From Guillardia theta CCMP2712 (taxonomy: Eukaryota > Cryptophyceae > Pyrenomonadales > Geminigeraceae): a stretch of DNA of 64,000 bases. Under the pieces are notes generated by a model that saw only the letters and a list, made by a program, of their open reading frames with translations, had not been told where the DNA came from and ran no database searches. This document shows positions 46,124-59,779 of this stretch, piece after piece. Every line of letters starts with the position of its first letter. Within the stretch, counting starts at the first letter, position 1. Location: assembly GCF_000315625.1 (NCBI RefSeq), contig NW_005434605.1, positions 182,580 to 246,579 of the forward strand, read 5' to 3'. The translations under genes were made by a program, and so were the position numbers.

Positions 46124-49100
46124 CTAGCCCAGACAGCGAGTCTCCACGGACTCTTGCACCAGCTCCTCGAACAAGCTGTCGGCTACTTCAGCCATGATCT
46201 GCTCCTCATCTGCCTTGATATCCATTAGGATGTTGTCCATTTCAAGTACGGACCGCTCAACAGCTCGCTCCAGCACCTTCTCCTCCAGCTCCCAGTCCAG
46301 CTCGCTCTTCCCGTCCCCGTGCGCATGTCTGACCGTCAGCTCCGAGGAGGCGCATACCTCTGCCATCCTCTTGAGGAGATCCCTCCTGACCCCCTCTGCT
46401 CCCTTGACGACCGACTGCGCCCTCTGCATCCTGCTGATCTCCTCGTTCATCAGGTCGAAGAGCAACTTGTGAAAGATCTGCTGGGCCTCCGTCCGCCGCC
46501 CCGCGAACTTCTTCTCCTTGTTCAGGAAGTCAGTCATGACGTCGAGCTCCCTCAGCTCCTCCATGCCCTTGTCGTCCACTGAGTCCAGGAGCTCCGCGGC
46601 GTAGAGGACTGCAGACGCCGTCGACCTCGGGCAAGAGGAGAGGTCCTCCACCGCGCTCAAAAGTATCCTTGAGGAGACGGTCCTCTCATCCAGGAGGCTA
46701 GCTGCCTTGCGGGCGCTGCCTCCCGAATCATCCGAGTGGAAGGAGAAGTCTTGCTCGTTCCAGCCCGACAGGATCTGGGCATCCGACGAGGTCGAGCTGC
46801 TGGCGCTGTGAGGAGACGAGTCAAGCTGGCTCGGAGCTCGGAGGTCCATGGCGAGCGAGTCAGACACGAGCTCGTCCAGCAGCATGTCTGAGACTGCCGG
46901 CACGCTGTCAAGCTTCTGCTTCCGCTGGTGAACCGACGGGGGCGCGAGGGGAGGAGAATCGACAGTGGGGGAAAGGCTACCAGGGGTTCCATCAGGGAAT
47001 CGAATGCCGCCTCCCTCGCGTCCGCTGCAATCTTCCTGTCCATTCGCCCCTCTTTCGAGCTGAACGAACTTCTCTGCGACCCCCTTGACCCGCGGAGCCG
47101 GAGCTTGCTCGTCCACCAGGCGATTCAGGCGCGACATCTCTCCCAGCTTGGGGTACAGACAAGCAACCCTTGAAGGCGAGTTGACAGGCTGAGGTGGCGA
47201 GAGGTTCGAGGGAGAGGGGGCATTGTTCTCTTTCATATCCACCGCATCCGTCTGCGAGTCGAAGTGGAACTTGATGGAATCTCCTCCGTTCCCCGAGTCA
47301 TTCTGAGATGAGATGCTCTCGTCCGATACAAACTCATCTGTCAACTTGTCAAGCCCGGTCAACTTTGAAGGTTTTGCTCGCTTGTAGTGAGATTGACTCT
47401 TCATCACCGCATCAAATATGGAAGCATCAGCCTCCTCGGTGCGCCTGGCATCCAAACAAGACTCAAGGCCATCAGTTGCAGGCTCCTCCTGGGGCTTCTC
47501 GTCCCCTGCCATGACCTCTGCGCCCCGTGCCTCCTCCTCCTCGGCTGGCTCCCCCCTCTCGGCTGGCTCCTCCTCCTCCTTCGCCCTGACCGCCTCCTCC
47601 GTCGACCGGTCCAGGCTCTCCTCCTCCTCCCACCTGTCGGACTCCTCCTCCTCCTCCTCCTCCTGGGGCTCCTCGTCCCCTGCCATGACCTCTGCGCCCC
47701 GTGCCTCCTCGTCCTCCTTCGCCCTGACCGCCTCCTCCGTCGACCGGTCCAGGCTCCCCTCTCGCTGCAATATGTCAGACGTGCCCTGTTTCTTGATCTG
47801 GTGGACCGGAAATTGGATTTGGATCAATTTGCTGTTCGTTCCATTCAAGAATGATTTGGAGGGAGAATTATTGATATCCCCAATGTCTTCCGAATCTTTG
47901 AACACAATGCCTTGGCGTTGAGGGCTGAAGCTGCCGGCACTGTCTGTCAGAAAGGTAAAGTTTGACGTGTTCTTTTCAAAGTGTGTATGATGCATTGTTT
48001 CCGCATCCCTTGACAAGTCTTGATGATCGCCATTCCTCGTTTCGTTCTCCTGATTCTGACTGCGATGGACCGATTCCTCCAAAGTATTGAGTTTCTGAGC
48101 AAAACCCTCTCGCTTCACCGCCGAACCCTCTAAGTCAGACAAATCGTCCTCTGAACCTTCCTTTATGCTTTCATCCTCCATCACCGAATCCATCAATTCC
48201 GAATCATCTTCATCAAGGTACTTGGGCCTAGCTCTTGCCTTTCCTGGCAAGGGGCTCTGGGCGACCATGGATGAAGGTGTTCCCGTCGTGGCCGATGGGA
48301 TTCGCTTGTTGGGACTTGGCGAAGGTGCCACCATAGAGGAAGGAGTGCCTGGACAGCTGGGAGAGTTTCTCAAATCCTCGAGATTCCAACATGTGGTTTC
48401 ATCCAGCTGCGACTGCTCCACTTTCTCCTGGCAGCTGATCGTGTCCATCCTCATCTCAACGAGGACCTGCGACCTCCTCTCAAGCTCCGATCTCTTTCGG
48501 CGTCTTTCCTCTTTGATCTGCCGCCTCAGATCAGCGATCTCCCGCTTCTCAGCCGACAGCTGCGACAAAATTCTCTTTTCCATCTCCTCGATCTCCTCCA
48601 GACTCTCCAGGGCGCAACGATCACGTTGGCCCGCAAGTTGGCCACGCGCAGCAGAGAGTCTGTCAAGCTCAATCGAAGCCTTCTCTTCGATCGCCTGCTC
48701 CCGCATTCTCAGGAGAGTGAAATGCTGCATGCAAGTTCCATCCTCCTCCTCGAGCGACCTCTTGATCAGGCTCAACGCGTCCCTGGTGATCCGATCGTCG
48801 TTGACGGGCGATGGGACGTCTGACATAATGTTGATGGGCTCCAGGGGGGAGAGGACTTGGTTCGCATCGAGCTCGTCAGATCGATCTCTTGCGTCAACAC
48901 ACGGCGAACCGATCAGACTGACGTGTAATGAAGACTTGTTGCTTCCCTGAGCAGCTTCTTCCATGACGGCTCTGTACTCCTGATCCTCAAGTTGCCGATG
49001 GTGGATGTAATCCTCGATCGAGTGTTCCGAGCGATCAACAGCGCAACGATGCTCCCTTCGATCTCGGTCCTCATCAACCTCTGACATGATAACCCAATCA

Positions 49101-52100
49101 AGGTCTTTCTCTTCGAGTTCATCGCATTCTCTCTTGGCTGACAGCTCCGCCCCATCTTCACAATGGGATGACACTTCCATCGACATGTTCCCTTGCGACG
49201 GCGCGTCCCTCGAATCTTGTAGATCCTCTTCGCGAACAGAAATGTGACCTTGAGATGGTCTATGAGAGAGATCGAGCTCCTCTATGTCGATCTCTTCGAT
49301 CGTAATGTCAGCTCCTGTAAATTCTCTCGAGCCCAGCTCCTTGTGCCCCTCGTTTTTCTCCTCCTCCTCCTCCTCCTCCTCCTCCTCCTCCTCCTCCTCC
49401 TCCTCCTTTCCTCTCTCCATCGGCGTGTCAAGGGCCTGAGCAAGCACAAAATTGCCTGCCTGCGTCTCTCTAGGAGGAATCGTGGATGTATGAGGCTTCA
49501 TGGTGGCAGCGAGGGATTGGAGCAGAGAGTCGGCAGCTTTCCTAGAGGCGGCGATGATCGATTGCGGATCAGGGAGCTTTTCTTCGCCTACATCCGCAAG
49601 GTCTTCAAACCTCTCGTCCCTGCGCTTCAAAGTGGGTTCGAGTCCTATGCGGTCGGAGAGGATGTCCAGGAGTTCAGATCTAATGCTCTCTTCGAAGCTG
49701 TCGAGGAACTTCCTTGGGGGGTGAAAAGGGAGGGTAGGGTCCAAGTCCAAGTACCTCCTGGCAGAGTTTGTTTGTAACCACTCGTCGTCGGTCCATCCCT
49801 CGAGATCGCTCGAGTCGCTGTTGGTTGAGCTCTTTGCCACCCTCGTTGAGTTCTCCGCCTTTTCTTTCTTCCTCATCGGCATGACTCTCTTGTCTTGTCC
49901 CTTTGACTTGTGCATACTTGGAAGCTTCCCACACGAAGATTCCGATCCACTCTGAAGACTCTCTTGCTTCTTGGAGACCTGAAGAGAAACAAGGCAGTCA
50001 GACGCCGTATCGAATAGTGCTTATCAGCCCCATACCATCTCTCGTTTCTTCACCTGCTTTCCGATATGCTCCCTGTTGCTTCTGACGGTCTGCATGAGAT
50101 GTTCCAGATTCGACTTCTATCATGGAGTCAAGTGTGAGGATTAGCTCATAAGCTCCAGCCACACGCACCAGTTTATCTTGCTTGCGAGCGTCCAACTCTT
50201 TCTGTTTCTTCGCTGATTTCTCTCGCTCCTGGCGCTTTTGCTGCATGTATTGTTTGATCTGCGCCCAGCATCATTCGAGAATTGCAACAAAGTTGCTCTA
50301 ACCTCTGCCGTAGTTCGGCCGGAGCAATGAGGATCATGTTTTTCAACTTTCTTCTGCATGACAGAGGACTGGACAGAGAAACTTGTCAGTCTTTGATACA
50401 GCTCATCCTGTCTTCAACAACCTCCTTGCCACCCTTCTTCTTCTTGCGTCTGTGTACATGGCTCTTCTTTAACGCACAAGACGATTCACTCTGGGACAAG
50501 GTCTGGCAAGCGTGGGATCCCTGGTTTGTCAACAAAAATGAGCGCAGAGGACCAGGAGCCGACCAAGGAGGAAAGAAGTCGACAGCGAAAGGAAGAAAAA
50601 GCAGAGGAATCGTAAGGCAAGCGACATTACCTCGTCTAGAACCTGCCGCTCGAGGATGTGCTCTGCTTTGTCCAACAGTGAGTTCCACGTTGAGGACCTG
50701 GAGCTCTTGTGGAAGTCCGAAGATTCCTGCAGAATAAACTAACGAGAGGCAAGGAGGACAAGGTACCGTAAACATGGGATGAGAGAGAAAGGCAAGAGAT
50801 GAAAGGGGGGTTGCTGAGGGCTCAAGGTAGGGGCAGAGGAAGTAACCTCGAGCGAGTGGACGCCGGTGCTCTCACAAGTTGGTTCGCTGCATCATGTCAG
50901 ACAGACCTCTTCTCAGCTCGACCCCGAGCACTCACTCGTCAGAGTTGCAGTACTGAGCAGACGACAAGGAGATGTCCGAAGAGGATCCCTGGGAAATAAA
51001 GTCAAGTGAGAGGCAGGAGGTCCCAAGAATTCTCAACTCACCGCAACCAAACACGGGATTCCAGAGAGATTGGAGGTCAGCCTACACGATCAAATTGTCA
51101 GATGCTCCTGGGCCATCCTCCTCCATTCTTGCTTACTGCTCATGCTTCCGGGAACGTTGACGAGAAGACTTTGACGACAGCGAAGATCCGCTCAACCCCT
51201 TGGACTTTTTGGCTGTTTCAAAATCATCACGACGACATTTTTGAGGTCCTCCTTCCACCTCTTCCTCGCGCAGGAGCTGAAAGACTTCGCTTCCTGCTTG
51301 TTTGGGTCGCTCCGTTGACCAAGACATGCACCTGCTTTATCTGGCCTGTCAGAGATGTACAACAAGCAAGCTTGTGCTAGGGAACCTCGTCGGTGCTGGC
51401 AGAATTCCTTGAAGCAGTGTCAATCTCTGATGAAGGAAAGTGCAAAATAAATACCTCGTCTGACTTTCAGATGTCTTCATCTCCTTACATTCTCTCTGTG
51501 GCCCGGCAGGCCGTCAACACACAACACAGAATCCTCAAAACTTGCCTGATCTCGGATCTCCTGAAGCAGAGCCATCACGGCAGATCTCCGTCGCTCCATC
51601 TCATTCTTCGTCTCAATCTCCTGCTCCTTCTTCTGACGGATTTCCTGCAGAAACTTGTCAGATTCCGGGAGTCACGACAAAACCTCAAACCTGCAGGGCT
51701 AACGTCGGCCGCTTGCTGTGCCTGACTTTCTTCTCCCTCTTGTCCATGTTCGAATCATGCGCCGATACGTCCGCAAGATGCTGCACAACAGAGACCGTTA
51801 CAAGACTAGTTCAACCATCAACGCAAGGAGGACTCGCCTTTGAGGAATCCTGGACGGTCGCCGGGATCTTGGAGGCGACGAGTTCACGAGGGTTGAGCGA
51901 ATTCAACTTGTCGAGCGCGTCAGGGACATGAACATCTCTCGTCGTCATCGTTGACAGGTTGAAAGATCTGAAAAGAATCACATCACAATCGAGAGCATTC
52001 GAACCATTGGGGTCGCACTTGACAACTTCTGACTCATTGCCGGCGCCAGGGGGAGCAATCGTTGAGAGTTTTCCTGACCTGTAGTCCCAGATAGTCACAT

Positions 52101-52548
52101 GGCGTCCCTCGCTCAACTCGACAACAGACCTCTTATGCAGTCCTGACGTGTTCTTCACAGCCGTAGAAGAATTCCCAGAATGGTTGAGCGACCTTTGAGA
52201 GCGAGGTATTTCTGTTTGAGCTAAAAACCAAGGTGTAAGGAACTCAACTTACAGCTAACAGAGGGGAAGCGATGCCAGCAGAAGACATGAAGGGAAAGAC
52301 GGTTGAACACACCTTGCCATGCTGTTGAAAAGGGTTGGGAGAGAAGAGCTCTACTTGTACCCATAGTCTCGTCGCTGACAACCTGACAAACAAAATCATC
52401 CTATTGGAAAGAAAGCCTCTCATTAGGTAAATACCTGTACTTTACCCAGACCAATAGCCAACGACTTCCTATTTGCATGCGCTAAAACATGGTCAGCTCA
52501 ATCCTTTTCACTTGAATTCAGTCTCACTGTTCTCCGATGGCCATGGCG
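46124..52548 (-). CDS. Coiled-coil DUF4378 protein, CAP350/TRM-like
   Basis: The last exon (46124-49915) alone encodes about 1,260 residues. It has an acidic, Ser-rich region with a poly-Glu run, and a coiled coil near 48620-48420 (LESLEEIEEMEKRILSQL; EIADLRRQIKEERRRKR). The C-terminal segment reads LLFDLMNEEISRMQR, then LEEKVLERAVERSVLEMDN and VADSLFEELVQESVE. This matches the layout of DUF4378, shared by plant TON1-recruiting-motif proteins and related to centrosomal CAP350. Upstream exons up to about 52548 carry further charged helices (FLQEIRQKKEQEIETKNEM near 51640; QYMQQKRQEREKSAKKQ near 50235) and an exon with VELSEGRHVTIWDYRSGKL near 52100. First exon MAIGEQ splices to KSLAIGLGKVQ. 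I infer a microtubule-organising or basal-body protein. Exon linkage over 50-52.5 kb is tentative, and two genes are possible. Confidence 0.6.
47500..47770 (-). repeat. Duplicated Glu/Ala-rich coding segment
   Basis: Within the DUF4378 protein the phrase SLDRSTEEAVRAKE followed by ARGAEVMAGDE occurs twice, with coding copies near 47750-47680 and 47620-47500. This is a tandem duplication of about 150 bp that keeps frame and includes poly-Glu runs. Confidence 0.75.
49351..49408 (-). repeat. (GAG)n coding poly-Glu run
   Basis: About nineteen CTC/TCC triplets on the + strand encode an uninterrupted poly-glutamate run in the DUF4378 protein, between MERGK and KNEGHKE. Confidence 0.85.
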
Positions 52549-53454
<906 letters not shown>

Positions 53455-55704
53455 TCAGAACACTTCTAGTCCACCAGCCACCTGGCCGCTCGGCTTCGAA
53501 GAAGAGACTTCCTCAGGGTTTGCCGCGTGCATCCTGTCGAACTGGATGGTCTGGGAAGCTTTTCAGCGACAGAGGGCAATGGTGGAAGGCGTGAGCGGGG
53601 AAGGTATGATAGAGGAGGGGGATGAGAAGCTGTGGGCTACTATAGCAAGAGATCTGCAGGAGGAGGAGGAGGAGGAGGAGGAGGAGGAGGAAAGACTCAC
53701 CCTTCGTCTCAACTTGACCAGATAGTGCAAACTATCAAGCCTTGTTACAATCTCTGGCGCGAGGAGAACAGTAGGAGCAGGAGCAGGGGCAGGGGCAGGG
53801 GCAGGGGCAAAAGCAGGAGCAGGAGCAGGAGCAGGAGCAGGGGCAGGGGCAGGGGCAGGAGCAGGGGCAGGAGCAAGAGCAGGGGCAGGAGAGGAGCAGG
53901 AGCAGGAGCATGTAGTGCCTGTCGGGAGTGAAAGCCGAAAGGCAATCCAACCTCAACACCTGTAAGCAACGCGAGATGAGGCTGGTGCTCGGCCAATGCA
54001 GGAGAAGAACCTTGCGGAGGTGGGCGAAGGCAACGTAGTCCTTGTACTGCTGCCTCACCGTCGCGTCGCACGCCGCCAGGCTGTCCAGGTGCAGGATATA
54101 GTCACTGATCCTCATCAGCCTGCTGCCAGCGTCTGGGGATGCGATAGCGTCAAGAGTAGGAGGTCCAGCCCGCATCGAGGCTACCTGTCTGTGCCAACCA
54201 TGGCGGGACGGACATCACGACGACAGCGCGGGATCTGCGGACCATGCCTTTGAGCATCTTGACGAAGACGAGGAGGTCGTTCTCGCAGCTCTGCCGGGGT
54301 CGCCCTGGAGAGAAACAACAAGACTTGAGGGATGCAGCAGCAGCGGGCTTTCTTGCTATCACCTGGAGAGAACCAGGAGAGGGACCCCAAGGATGGAATC
54401 ATGACTCGGCAGAGCTTTTCTTCCAACTTGACCGCGTTTTTGATCTGGTCGAGCAAGTGCGACAGGTGGAAGTGCGACTGGGATGACTCGGTCTCTTGAC
54501 TCTCTCCATTTGCCTCCCTTGTTATGGGAAGTTCTTTGTAAAATTTCTCGCGGATTTCCGGCGATAGAGGTTTGCTCTTGCTTATGTCAAACCTGCGGGA
54601 ATATTCAGAACAAGGAAAGGGAGGAACGCAGGAAGGAAGACCTGTCGCAGTATGACGGACCTGATGTCTGTGTCTTCAGCTTAGATTGTTGTTGTATCGC
54701 CTCCTATCAAAGATTGTTCTCAAATTCCGAGGCTGAAAACAACTCTCCCCCGTCACCTTGTATCGCCATGCTATCCTTAGCTCGTCGTCTTTCTCTTCGA
54801 AACAACTTTCACTATCTCATTTTCACCCATCACAGCATACCCATCATGGAACTTGGAACTCTCTGCCTCACTTGCTCCTCAGAATCTTTGTTAAAGTCAA
54901 GCAGGAATGCGCAATCTCGCATACAAGTACCGTTCTCTATCAGGGAGGGAATCTCGTCCGAGATCCTCCCGCCCTCTCCACAAAGCAGCACGTTATGTTC
55001 ATGTTGCACTCCCTGTAGCGGAGATAAGATCACAATAAGAGATCAAGCGAGGAGGAGAGGAGAGGAGAGGAGAGGAGAGGAGAGGAGAGGAGAGGAGAGG
55101 AGAGAAGAAGCGACCTGAGCTATGCAGTGCTTGAAGATGTGCTCATAGCATCTCGTCGGAGAATCTTCGACGACGAGCAGCACAGTACCGACTGTGATCC
55201 CACCTGAACGAACTTCGGTCATGCCGCTGTGTGTAGCTCGGATGAAGACAAGGGGAAGGAGAGGAAAAGGTTGGAGAGCGAGAGGAGCAAGAGAAATACC
55301 TCCAAGCGCTGAGTCAATGGCAGCGAGCCCGGAGCTAGTCTGCCAGTTCTTGGAGAATGCGGAAGACTTGACGCCCTGCACACATCGAGTCACTCTACAG
55401 ACTGCGATGAGACTTGGTCACCTTGACATGCTTGTAGTCTAGTTCAGCCTGCGAGCCAGCGAGTCAGTGGAGGGGGGGAGGAGCAGGGCGAGGAAGAGGA
55501 TGGGAAATGTTCAGCAGGCTCGAGAGAACCTTCTCTTGTTGTGAGGACGTGGAAGATGCAGCGCCAGGTTCCTGCATTCATTTCACTCAGTATCTCCATC
55601 CTCCTCCTCCCCTCCCCTCCCCTCCCCTTCCTCCTCTGCCTCCTCCTTTGCATCTTCTCCTCCTCTCTGACCTTCTCATAGCGACGGAAGACGCTGGACG
55701 CCAT
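53455..55704 (-). CDS. ELP4: Elongator complex subunit 4 (PAXNEB)
   Basis: Subunit of the Elp4-Elp5-Elp6 ring of Elongator, which modifies wobble uridines of tRNA. The exons read MASSVFRRYEK (55704), EPGAASSTSSQQEK, AELDYKHVK and FSKNWQTSSGLAAIDSALGG, then GITVGTVLLVVEDSPTRCYE. This is the RecA-like start typical of ELP4 (SSGL...D..LGGG...GT.LL..ED). Further exons give GVQHEHNVLLCGEGG, LLDQIKNAVKLEEKLCRVMI plus PSLGSLSWFSP (about 54420), LLVFVKMLKGMVRRSRAVVV plus MSVPPWLAQT (about 54250), and RLMRISDYILHLDSLA plus YKDYVAFAHLRKVLLLHW (about 54100). C-terminal pieces are VLRLDCLSAFTPDR and QTIQFDRMHAANPEE, stopping at 53455. Several introns hold simple repeats. The region 54500-55000 contains exons I could not fully place. 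Confidence 0.85.
53655..53692 (+). repeat. (GGA)n triplet run
   Basis: About twelve GGA triplets within the ELP4 3' intron region. Confidence 0.8.
53771..53912 (+). repeat. (GGAGCA/GGGGCA)n hexamer array
   Basis: A two-variant hexamer array of over 20 units, apparently in the intron between ELP4 exons VLRLDCLSAFTPDR and QTIQFDRMH. Arg/Ser-rich and Leu/Pro-rich frames over it are artefacts. Confidence 0.85.
55053..55106 (+). repeat. (GGAGA)n pentamer array
   Basis: About ten GGAGA units in an ELP4 intron, immediately after the exon ending HIFKHCIAQ. Same unit as the array at 5217. Confidence 0.85.
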
Positions 55705-55835
55705 GGCAAACGCCCCTGGCCCCCGGCTGTGCCCTCCTACCCGCCCCCTTTTTTTTTCCCACTCATGAAATTCTTTGGGGGAAGGAGAGGGGAAGCAGAC
55801 GGTAAGAGAGGACAAGAGGAGCGGATGGGAGGGAA

Positions 55836-55880
55836 AGAGCAGAGCAGAGCAGAGCAGAGCAGAGCAGAGCAGAGCAGAGC
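55836..55880 (+). repeat. (AGAGC)n pentamer array
   Basis: Nine to ten AGAGC units upstream of the ELP4 start, then three AGAGCTG units. Same family as the TCTGC array at 8731 read on the other strand. Confidence 0.85.
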
Positions 55881-56000
55881 AGAGCTGAGAGCTGAGAGCT
55901 GAGAACAGGATTTTGGAGCAACTCATACATAGCAATCTTCTATTTGAACAACAATCTTACGACAACAAAGGTGTACAAAGTAACATCGTCATGGTCATCT

Positions 56001-59000
56001 TCATCCTTCGGGATGCGCAGCATTCATCACGAACGCGTTGAAGCGACCGACGGCTTTCCGGTTCATGTCATCCTCTTGCTCCACATCTGCCGCGAATTTC
56101 ACGCCAGCATGCAGCGGGCGCTCCTCTCACCTTGCTGCGACACCATGTCAGGAGCGAGGTAGTCGCCGTTGAGGTCAGGAGGGATCCGCTTGTAGATCAT
56201 GGAGAGGATGCGGCAGTTGGACGACTTCCACTTCCGCCCCAGCATGCAGGCGATCTCTTTGTACAGTCTGAGCACAACCAGCTCCACCTGCTCCTGCCAG
56301 TCAGCCGGATCGACTCTCCTCCCCTCGCCTAGACCTGCTCGTTCCCGATGTCAAGGACCTTGCGGAGCACCAGCGGAGCCTTGAAGGAGACGAGCGTCCG
56401 GATCCTGCTCCTCGAGCCCGCGATGGTTTGCTGAAGGCATGGGAGTGAGGAGGGGGAGGAGGAGAAGCAGCAGCAGCAGCAGCGGGGAGAGGCAAGATGG
56501 TCGTACATGCAACACATGAAGCAAGCATGAGATGTTGGCGATGTTCCTGACGCAGACCGAGGGCCTCGTTTCCTTTCCTCGCAGTGAGAAGCTACCGGCA
56601 AGCAAGTCGTTTACCCCCGCCATGTCGATCTCCTCAGAGCTGAACGCCGTCTTCATGCAGATGGCCTACCAAGACTGTGAGCTGACCAGCCTCACATCGC
56701 CTCCTCCTACCCTTCTCCGCAGACTTCGACTTCTCCCGTCAAGAAGCCCTGGGCATGCGGCGTCAGACGACCAGAACGAGGGTCCCCACTGCACAAACAC
56801 CGAGGATGCTCTTGTCCAGCTGCAAGACTGGCCAAGGCAGGCTGACCAGCTGCTCCATCTCCTGAGCTCCGCACGTCATGCAGGCTGATGGGCGCAAGGG
56901 AGGGGCAGAGGACCTGGTTCAACATCTTGAGGGAGAGCAGGAGGAAGTTAGAGTCGTTGAGGAGTAGGCAGAGGTATCTGCGAGGGGAGCGTCACTGCCA
57001 TCGCCTCCTACACAGCAAGAGGTCATTCACTCTTTCGCTAGAGGATGGAACCGGTCGAATAGTCGCATGATCTTCCTCAGACAGGTGGCCGTGGACTTGC
57101 CCACGATCCTGCCCATTCCTGTCAAGGGGGGAGGGGGGGAAGGGTGTCGGGCAGGGGTCGTCACCTCCGATATCGGGTCCACTCGGCATTGAACAGGGAG
57201 ATCATGGTTTCCCCGGAGTTCTGAAGGATTTGCTCATAGGTGAGGACCAGAGGGTCAAGGTCTTGCGGGTCCGTTTCCATGGCGGAGAAGATTTCATCCC
57301 ACAGATCTTGGTTCAACGTCAACCAGGGGGCAAGTTCGGTATGCAGTCAGGTACCGGCAGAATCGAAGGAAACGTCGCTTGCCATGTCGTGCACGGGCGG
57401 GCTGGAGATCTCAACGTTGTCTTCTTCGATTTCCTTGGTATTTACACTGGATGCCAGCAAGAATTTCAGCAGGACAACCACCTGCCAGGCAAGGATGAGG
57501 ATTGTGGAACTGCAAATGAGCAGGTACCAAGTTTGGGAGAGAGGGCAAAACGGAGGAGTAGAAGCGTGCTTCTTTGCTGCTGAGGTCGGGATGACTTCGT
57601 CCGTACGGCAGGTCCTTTGACTCGGCCTTGTTCCACCTGCCGTTGGCTATCGGGGGCTCCCGGCTAGGGTCGCTGCTATGAATCAGCACAGAACAGACTT
57701 GTGGCGACTGGATCACTCACGTGTTGGCCTTGTCATGCAGAGAGATAGCAGCAGAGGAGATACACTTGGGGATCACGTCAGGGTACTTGGTTTGCATCTC
57801 TGACGGCCATGGTCAGCAGCGTTGCGCTCTCCTCTCTGGCCCACCTTCCCTCCAAATGCGGAGTCGACTGAGCAGGCAGGCAGAACCTGTCTTGTCTCAC
57901 ACGGTCGGACGAATCGGAAGCCAACCGAACCTGACAGTTTGGCGTCGGACAACTTGTTGGTGGAAAACGTGACGAGGAACAGCAAAATCTCCATAATGCA
58001 GAGGATCTTCTTATAGGGGACCGGAAACCTGAGAGTCACCGTTTACGCTTGTCCACCGAGACGAATGAAAGGCAAACCTTTTCTCGCTATGGATCTGGAA
58101 ATTCAGCAGATCAACTATGAAAAGGAAGAACGAAGATTGCTCCAGTGGTGTTTCGTCTACACACAACAGAAGCACAATGCTCTGAACGTGTTCTTCAACA
58201 TCTGCTCGCACACCATTGATCTGATTGTAGCATTCTACCATCATTCCGTGCAACTTCTCGTTTCGCTAGCAGGTGCGGCTTGTCACCAGCAAGGCAACAG
58301 ATCTCAAGATTACCTTGGTGACCCAATTCTTCAGAACCGACAGAGCAACGAAGAGCAGGTTGCTGAGCAGAGAAGACAGCTTCCTCCACTCGACGCATTC
58401 AGATTCTGAGGTCAGGTTGTCATCTGCTTCAGAAAGCTTGCAAAGGCATCTCGTCAGCGCCGAGGTCACGATGACGATGATGTCTCTAGAAATCAGGGAT
58501 GTTTGTAAGAAAACTACCATCTTGGTCGACAGAGCAGTCAAACCCAGCGAAGCTACCAGCAGCAACTTCACTGCATTCGACTGTTTCAAGATGTCAGTCT
58601 GCTCCAGGTCCTCGATGCAACTGGAGAAGAAATGACGAACGGACTTCAGGTCTGCATGCCGGACTTGCTTCCCGGAAAGCTTCTCAAAGCAGGCCTTCCA
58701 TCCCTGCTCACTTCCATCGAGCACGAAGTTGTGCAGAAACAAAGCCTCTCGTTCACAGAAGAGCTCCGAAACCTCCTCCAGTAGCGGCTTGACTTTCTTC
58801 ACGTGGTCCAGAGTTGCCGAGGAAGTATCAGAGTGAAAGAAGATCGACTTCATTTCCGTCTCTGGCTTTGCGGGGACTTGCTCTCCGTCCCCAAGGAACC
58901 TCGGCTGACTGATGGGAGAAGGGTTGGATTGAATGCTATCATTCAACCTGAGCAGCTTGAGGCATTCAACCTCGTTCACAGGATCCTGCGTCGATCGCTT

Positions 59001-59664
59001 CCGAACATCCTGGAACGTGACTGCGTCGTTGTTCGCATGCTCGTTCCCCCAAAACACAACCTGATGGGATGATAAGGATCGGAGCCCCCTGGTACCTTGA
59101 AGCTCGTTCAACCTCGCGCAGAACCAGACCTTTCTCCCACACATCTTGTCGCCTACCTCGATGTCCTCACCATACTTCAACGGTGATGCCGAGCTGTCAG
59201 CAGGGATGCGCACGGAGGAGAGAGGGACCCACTCGAAGAAGCTGTCGTAGGCGTCCAGTATTCGCACTCGTAGGAAGGCCGAGGAGTCCTCAGAGTCCTT
59301 GACGAGCTCGTACGCCTCGGCAGGAAACCACGCTACCGCAGTTTGAAAGGAGGGGGAAGAGGGCTTGCGCAAGAAGCCATGCACGAGCACCTCCACCAAG
59401 TGACGCTTCAGCGGATGCTCGGGAGTGATGGGTGTCGAGGGCGACGATGCAAGGCGAGGAGTCCTCGGAATGCTGATGTGGCATGGGCTCGGGGTGCAAG
59501 ACGCATCTGACGAGCTGCTGACGTCAAGTATTCCACCGTCTACTTCATCGAGAACGATGTCCAAGGTTCGCATCATCACAGCCAAGAATGAGAGGAGGGA
59601 GTGTTCAGTCGGATCTCCAGTGTATCCCAGCACTTGAGAGATCGTTGGATTGGCCAGCTCAACG
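56001..59664 (-). CDS. Large unrecognised multi-exon protein
   Basis: I do not recognise the family. The largest exon (58266 to about 59664) contains TISQVLGYTGDPTEHSLLSF, a beta-rich module with AVAWFPAEAYELVKDS, VRILDAYDSFFEWVPLSSV and KMCGRKVWFCARLNE (Tudor/MBT-like in feel), and then helices such as VKPLLEEVSELFCEREAL. Many shorter exons follow: LHGMMVECYNQINGV near 58240, YKKILCIMEILLFLVTF near 58000, QDLWDEIFSAMETDPQD near 57290, VLTYEQILQNSGETMISL near 57230 and VVLRLYKEIACMLGRKW near 56270. The last exon ends AVGRFNAFVMNAAHPEG at 56001. The overall character is a helical-repeat cytosolic protein of perhaps 1,000 residues or more. No ATG is seen in the first exon's frame, so a short upstream exon probably exists near 59690-59780. 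Confidence 0.6.
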
Positions 59665-59779
59665 AAGTGAACACTCGACCCTCCACCACTCTTCTCCCTT
59701 CGCCGATCTATCTATCATCTTGCATCGAAATTCTCCCTCTGGTACTTCCTATCTTGAAACAATGGCTGGCTCCCATTGT

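Noticed and set aside
46194..48950. Leu/Ser-rich + strand frames opposite the DUF4378 gene
   Set aside because: Antisense shadows of a charged, GC-rich coding exon.
51541..51550. Third GC-AG intron (CAG|GCAAGT) in the DUF4378 gene
   Set aside because: The frame stays open past this point to a normal GTAAGG donor, so a GC donor is not required.
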